This document shows positions 61,695 through 64,000 of a DNA stretch of 64,000 bases, piece by piece; within the stretch, counting starts at the first letter, position 1; each line of letters begins with the position of its first letter. This DNA comes from Lewinella sp. IMCC34191 (GTDB lineage Bacteria; Bacteroidota; Bacteroidia; Chitinophagales; Saprospiraceae), in NCBI RefSeq assembly GCF_003390935.1, contig NZ_QNQZ01000001.1:310001-374000 (forward strand). The letters run 5' to 3'. The position numbers and the translations under genes were made by a program. The notes under the pieces are model-generated. The model searched no databases. It was not told the origin of the DNA and saw only the letters and a list, made by a program, of their open reading frames with translations.

Positions 61695-63128
61695 ATGATC
61701 GAACGTCAGGAAATCAAGACACTGCTGCAGGATCCACCACTGGGAAGTACCGTCACCGTAATGGGTTGGGTACGGGCGTGGCGGGGCAACCGCTTCTTGG
61801 TGCTCAACGACGGGAGCGGACCGGAAACCCTGCAAGTCGTGGTGGACGCAGACCGGTTCGACGAAGAGACCATACGCGGAATCGGCTTTCATGCCTGTGT
61901 AAGCGTGACCGGCGAGCTGGAGGAAAGCCAGGGCGCCGGACAGGCCGTCGAGGTGATCGCCGAAGATATTACCGTATACGGTGCCAACGATCTGAGTCGC
62001 TACCCGCTGCAGCCGAAGGCGCAGACGATGGAATTTCTACGCGATAACGCCCAGTTCCGGATGCGGACGAACACCTTCAGTTCGGTATTCCGGGTACGGC
62101 ACGGAGTGGCCTATGCGGTCAACAAGTACTTCCACGACCGGGGCTTTTACTACCTCCACACCCCGATCATCACGGGCAACGACGCCGAGGGGGCGGGGGA
62201 GATGTTCCGCGTGTCCGTGCTGGACCCCGAGAATCCACCGCGGACGGAGGAAGGACGGATCGACTACAATCAGGACTTCTTCGGCAAGGCCACCAATCTG
62301 ACGGTTTCCGGTCAGCTACAGGCCGAGATCGGAGCGCTGGCGCTAGGTAAAGTGTACACCTTCGGACCTACCTTCCGGGCTGAGAACAGCAACACCAGCC
62401 GCCACCTGGCGGAGTTCTGGATGATCGAGCCGGAGATAGCCTTCGCCGACATCGAGAATGATATGGACCTGGCGGAGGACTTCGTCAAGTACCTCATCAA
62501 CTATTGCCTGGAGCACTACGCCGGCGACCTCGAGTTCCTGGACCAGCGCATCCAGCAGGCGGAGAAAAATATGAAGGCCACCGATCGGCGCCCCATGGGC
62601 CTGGTGGATACGCTCCGCTTCGTGGTAGAGAACGACTTCGCCCGGATCACGTATACCGAGGCCCTGGATATCCTGATGCGGTCGAAGCCCTACAAAAAGG
62701 GCAAGTTCGAGTTTCCGCTATCCTGGGGTGCCGATCTGCAGGCCGAGCACGAACGCTGGCTGGTGGAGAAGCATTTCGAGCGGCCGGTGATCGTGCGGGA
62801 TTATCCGAAGGATATAAAGGCCTTCTACATGCGGCGGAACGACGACGGCAAGACCGTAGCCGCCATGGACGTACTCTTCCCCTACATCGGGGAGGTGATC
62901 GGCGGAAGTCAGCGCGAAGAGCGGGAGGACAAACTTCGCCAGCGCATGGCGGAGATGGACGTCCACGCCGACGAGCTGGAATGGTACCTGCAACTTCGCA
63001 CCTTCGGTGGTTGTCCGCACGCCGGCTTCGGCCTTGGCTTCGAGCGGATCGTACAATTCATTACCGGCATGAGTAATATCCGCGACGTGATTCCTTTCCC
63101 GCGGGCACCGAGGCTGGCCCAGTTTTAA
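61695..63128 (+). CDS. asnS: Asparaginyl-tRNA synthetase
   Basis: A 477-residue class IIb synthetase. The N-terminal OB-fold (VTVMGWVRAWRGNRFLVLNDGSG) binds the anticodon, followed by the class II core: GPTFRAENSNTSRHLAEFWMIEPE (motif 2 region) and the C-terminal GFGLGFERIVQFITGMSNIRDVIPFPR (motif 3), which is typical of AsnRS. ATG 61695 gives MIERQEIKTLLQ; the longer frame from 61437 runs through the preceding gene. With gatB also present, this organism seems to charge Asn directly. Confidence 0.97.
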   Translation: MIERQEIKTLLQDPPLGSTVTVMGWVRAWRGNRFLVLNDGSGPETLQVVVDADRFDEETIRGIGFHACVSVTGELEESQGAGQAVEVIAEDITVYGANDLSRYPLQPKAQTMEFLRDNAQFRMRTNTFSSVFRVRHGVAYAVNKYFHDRGFYYLHTPIITGNDAEGAGEMFRVSVLDPENPPRTEEGRIDYNQDFFGKATNLTVSGQLQAEIGALALGKVYTFGPTFRAENSNTSRHLAEFWMIEPEIAFADIENDMDLAEDFVKYLINYCLEHYAGDLEFLDQRIQQAEKNMKATDRRPMGLVDTLRFVVENDFARITYTEALDILMRSKPYKKGKFEFPLSWGADLQAEHERWLVEKHFERPVIVRDYPKDIKAFYMRRNDDGKTVAAMDVLFPYIGEVIGGSQREEREDKLRQRMAEMDVHADELEWYLQLRTFGGCPHAGFGLGFERIVQFITGMSNIRDVIPFPRAPRLAQF

Positions 63129-63241
63129 TTATTGAATTATTAATGGTTGAGTTAGTGAATGGGTCCGTAGGACATGCCCGCACTGCTTTTTTTCAATCAT
63201 TCCGTCATTCAACCATTCACTACTTCACCAATTCAGTCCTT
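63129..63241. repeat. Period-8 inverted repeat between asnS and hemC
   Basis: The right half is six unbroken octamers at 63194-63241: CAATCATT, CCGTCATT, CAACCATT, CACTACTT, CACCAATT, CAGTCCTT, all starting C and ending TT. The left half (63129-63162) carries the reverse complement of similar octamers. TAGTGAATGG (63153-63162) pairs perfectly with CCATTCACTA (63213-63222). A run of seven T lies at 63187-63193. It could fold as a long imperfect hairpin and also end asnS transcripts. Confidence 0.6.
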
Positions 63242-63242
63242 G

Positions 63243-64000
63243 ATGGATAAGATTCGAATAGGTACCCGCGGCTCCCGGCTCGCACTCTGGCAGGCACACT
63301 TCGTTCAGCGTGAGCTACGTGAGCACGGCATTGACAGCGAACTGGAGATCATTAAGACGCAGGGCGACCGCGTGCAGCATCTCGGCTTCGACAAGCTCGA
63401 GGGCAAGGGATTCTTTACCAAGGAGATAGAGGATGCGTTGCTGGAAGGACGTATCGATTGCGCGGTCCACAGCCTGAAGGATCTACCCACCAACCAGCCG
63501 GAAGGATTGGTGCTGGCCGCCCTGAGCTACCGGGCCTCCGTGGGGGATCGCATCCTGGTGCACCCCGACCGGGTGGTGAAGGGTAAACCGTTCAGCCTGG
63601 GCGATAATGCCACCATCGGGACCAGCAGTAATCGGCGGAAAGCCATACTTCGGGACTTACACCCCGGGCTCCTGCCTGTAGACATCCGGGGGAACGTACC
63701 CACCCGAATGAAAAAGGCCCTGAGTGGCGAATTGGATGCGGTAGTGCTCGCGGCTGCAGGTTTGGAACGGTTGGAGATGGACTTGTCGGGATTGCACGTC
63801 ATCGAGCCATCGCCCCGGGAGTTCGTGCCCGCGCCGGGCCAGGGCGTCATGGCCGTACAGAGCCGGGAGGAAGACATCGAGATCCGAAAAAGGCTTTCCC
63901 TGCTGCATCACCCGGTCGTCGGGGAGTGTACCAACGTGGAACGTACCGTCCTGAACCTGATGGAAGGGGGCTGCTCCATGCCGCTGGGCGTTTATTGTGA
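63243..64000 (+). CDS. hemC: Porphobilinogen deaminase (hydroxymethylbilane synthase), 3' end cut off
   Basis: The first 252 codons of HemC, which joins four porphobilinogen units into hydroxymethylbilane for heme synthesis. It starts MDKIRIGTRGSRLALWQA, carries KTQGDRVQ, VHSLKDLPT near residue 80 with the catalytic Asp, and the dipyrromethane-cofactor Cys in EGGCSMPLG at residue 244. The frame has no stop inside the window, so the C-terminal domain is missing only because of the edge. The start ATG follows the octamer array directly, leaving no obvious ribosome-site spacer. Confidence 0.94.
   Translation, partial: MDKIRIGTRGSRLALWQAHFVQRELREHGIDSELEIIKTQGDRVQHLGFDKLEGKGFFTKEIEDALLEGRIDCAVHSLKDLPTNQPEGLVLAALSYRASVGDRILVHPDRVVKGKPFSLGDNATIGTSSNRRKAILRDLHPGLLPVDIRGNVPTRMKKALSGELDAVVLAAAGLERLEMDLSGLHVIEPSPREFVPAPGQGVMAVQSREEDIEIRKRLSLLHHPVVGECTNVERTVLNLMEGGCSMPLGVYC

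Overview
The window reads as chromosome from a GC-rich member of the Bacteroidota, most likely Saprospiria/Lewinellaceae. The clues are a secreted protein with a type IX secretion (T9SS) C-terminal domain, a DUF4856-imelysin-HTTM-TonB receptor operon, an LVIVD-repeat lipoprotein, and many starts preceded at short range by the Bacteroidota -7 box (TAnnTTTG type). The taxonomic call is inference. There is no rRNA, tRNA, prophage, insertion sequence or CRISPR array that I can see. Most of it is core metabolism with dense operons and small accessory islands.

Layout. 0-3.3 kb: a CoA-binding protein, glycogen debranching enzyme and a phosphoribosyltransferase. 3.3-9.5 kb (minus): a four-gene, overlapping uptake operon (two lipoproteins of the DUF4856/imelysin group, an HTTM membrane protein related to vitamin K-dependent carboxylase, and a TonB-dependent receptor) with a candidate pair of operators at its promoter. 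9.5-19.3 kb: pyruvate carboxylase, a lipoprotein, sucC, a large GT-C-like membrane protein and an Fe-S photolyase. 19.5-27.9 kb (minus): gatB, cysteine desulfurase, exonuclease III, thioesterase, then a sigma-factor module (outer-membrane barrel, ECF sigma, membrane-anchored barrel protein) and an LVIVD lipoprotein. 28-34 kb: UbiA-family prenyltransferase, pheS, O-antigen ligase-like protein, SDR dehydrogenase and an amidohydrolase. 34-42.8 kb: lipoprotein trehalase coupled to a ModF-like ATPase, DUF3050 protein, sodium/solute symporter, M14 carboxypeptidase and P5C dehydrogenase. 42.8-45.3 kb: a more AT-rich stretch with a 579-base non-coding leader and an acyltransferase, the best candidate for acquired DNA. 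45.3-56.8 kb: acetyl-CoA synthetase, acyl-CoA reductase, a T9SS cargo protein, DUF1415, RluD, a Cys/Met PLP enzyme, a barrel protein and valS. 57-61 kb: molybdenum cofactor genes moaA-moaC-moeB facing TSUP-moaD-moaE. 61-64 kb: endonuclease III-like protein, asnS and the 5' part of hemC, cut by the window end.

What the gene list does not explain is a set of short repeats. A 15-base word, CCTGCGCTCCGCCGC, occurs seven times exactly and four more times with one change, in both orientations, in several reading frames and between genes. A tandem array of five 17-base hairpins at a 25/26-base period lies between valS and moaA, and its spacers share a decamer with the dispersed word. Two degenerate period-8 arrays precede valS and hemC. 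These, with the uptake operon and the sigma module, are the parts I would look at first.
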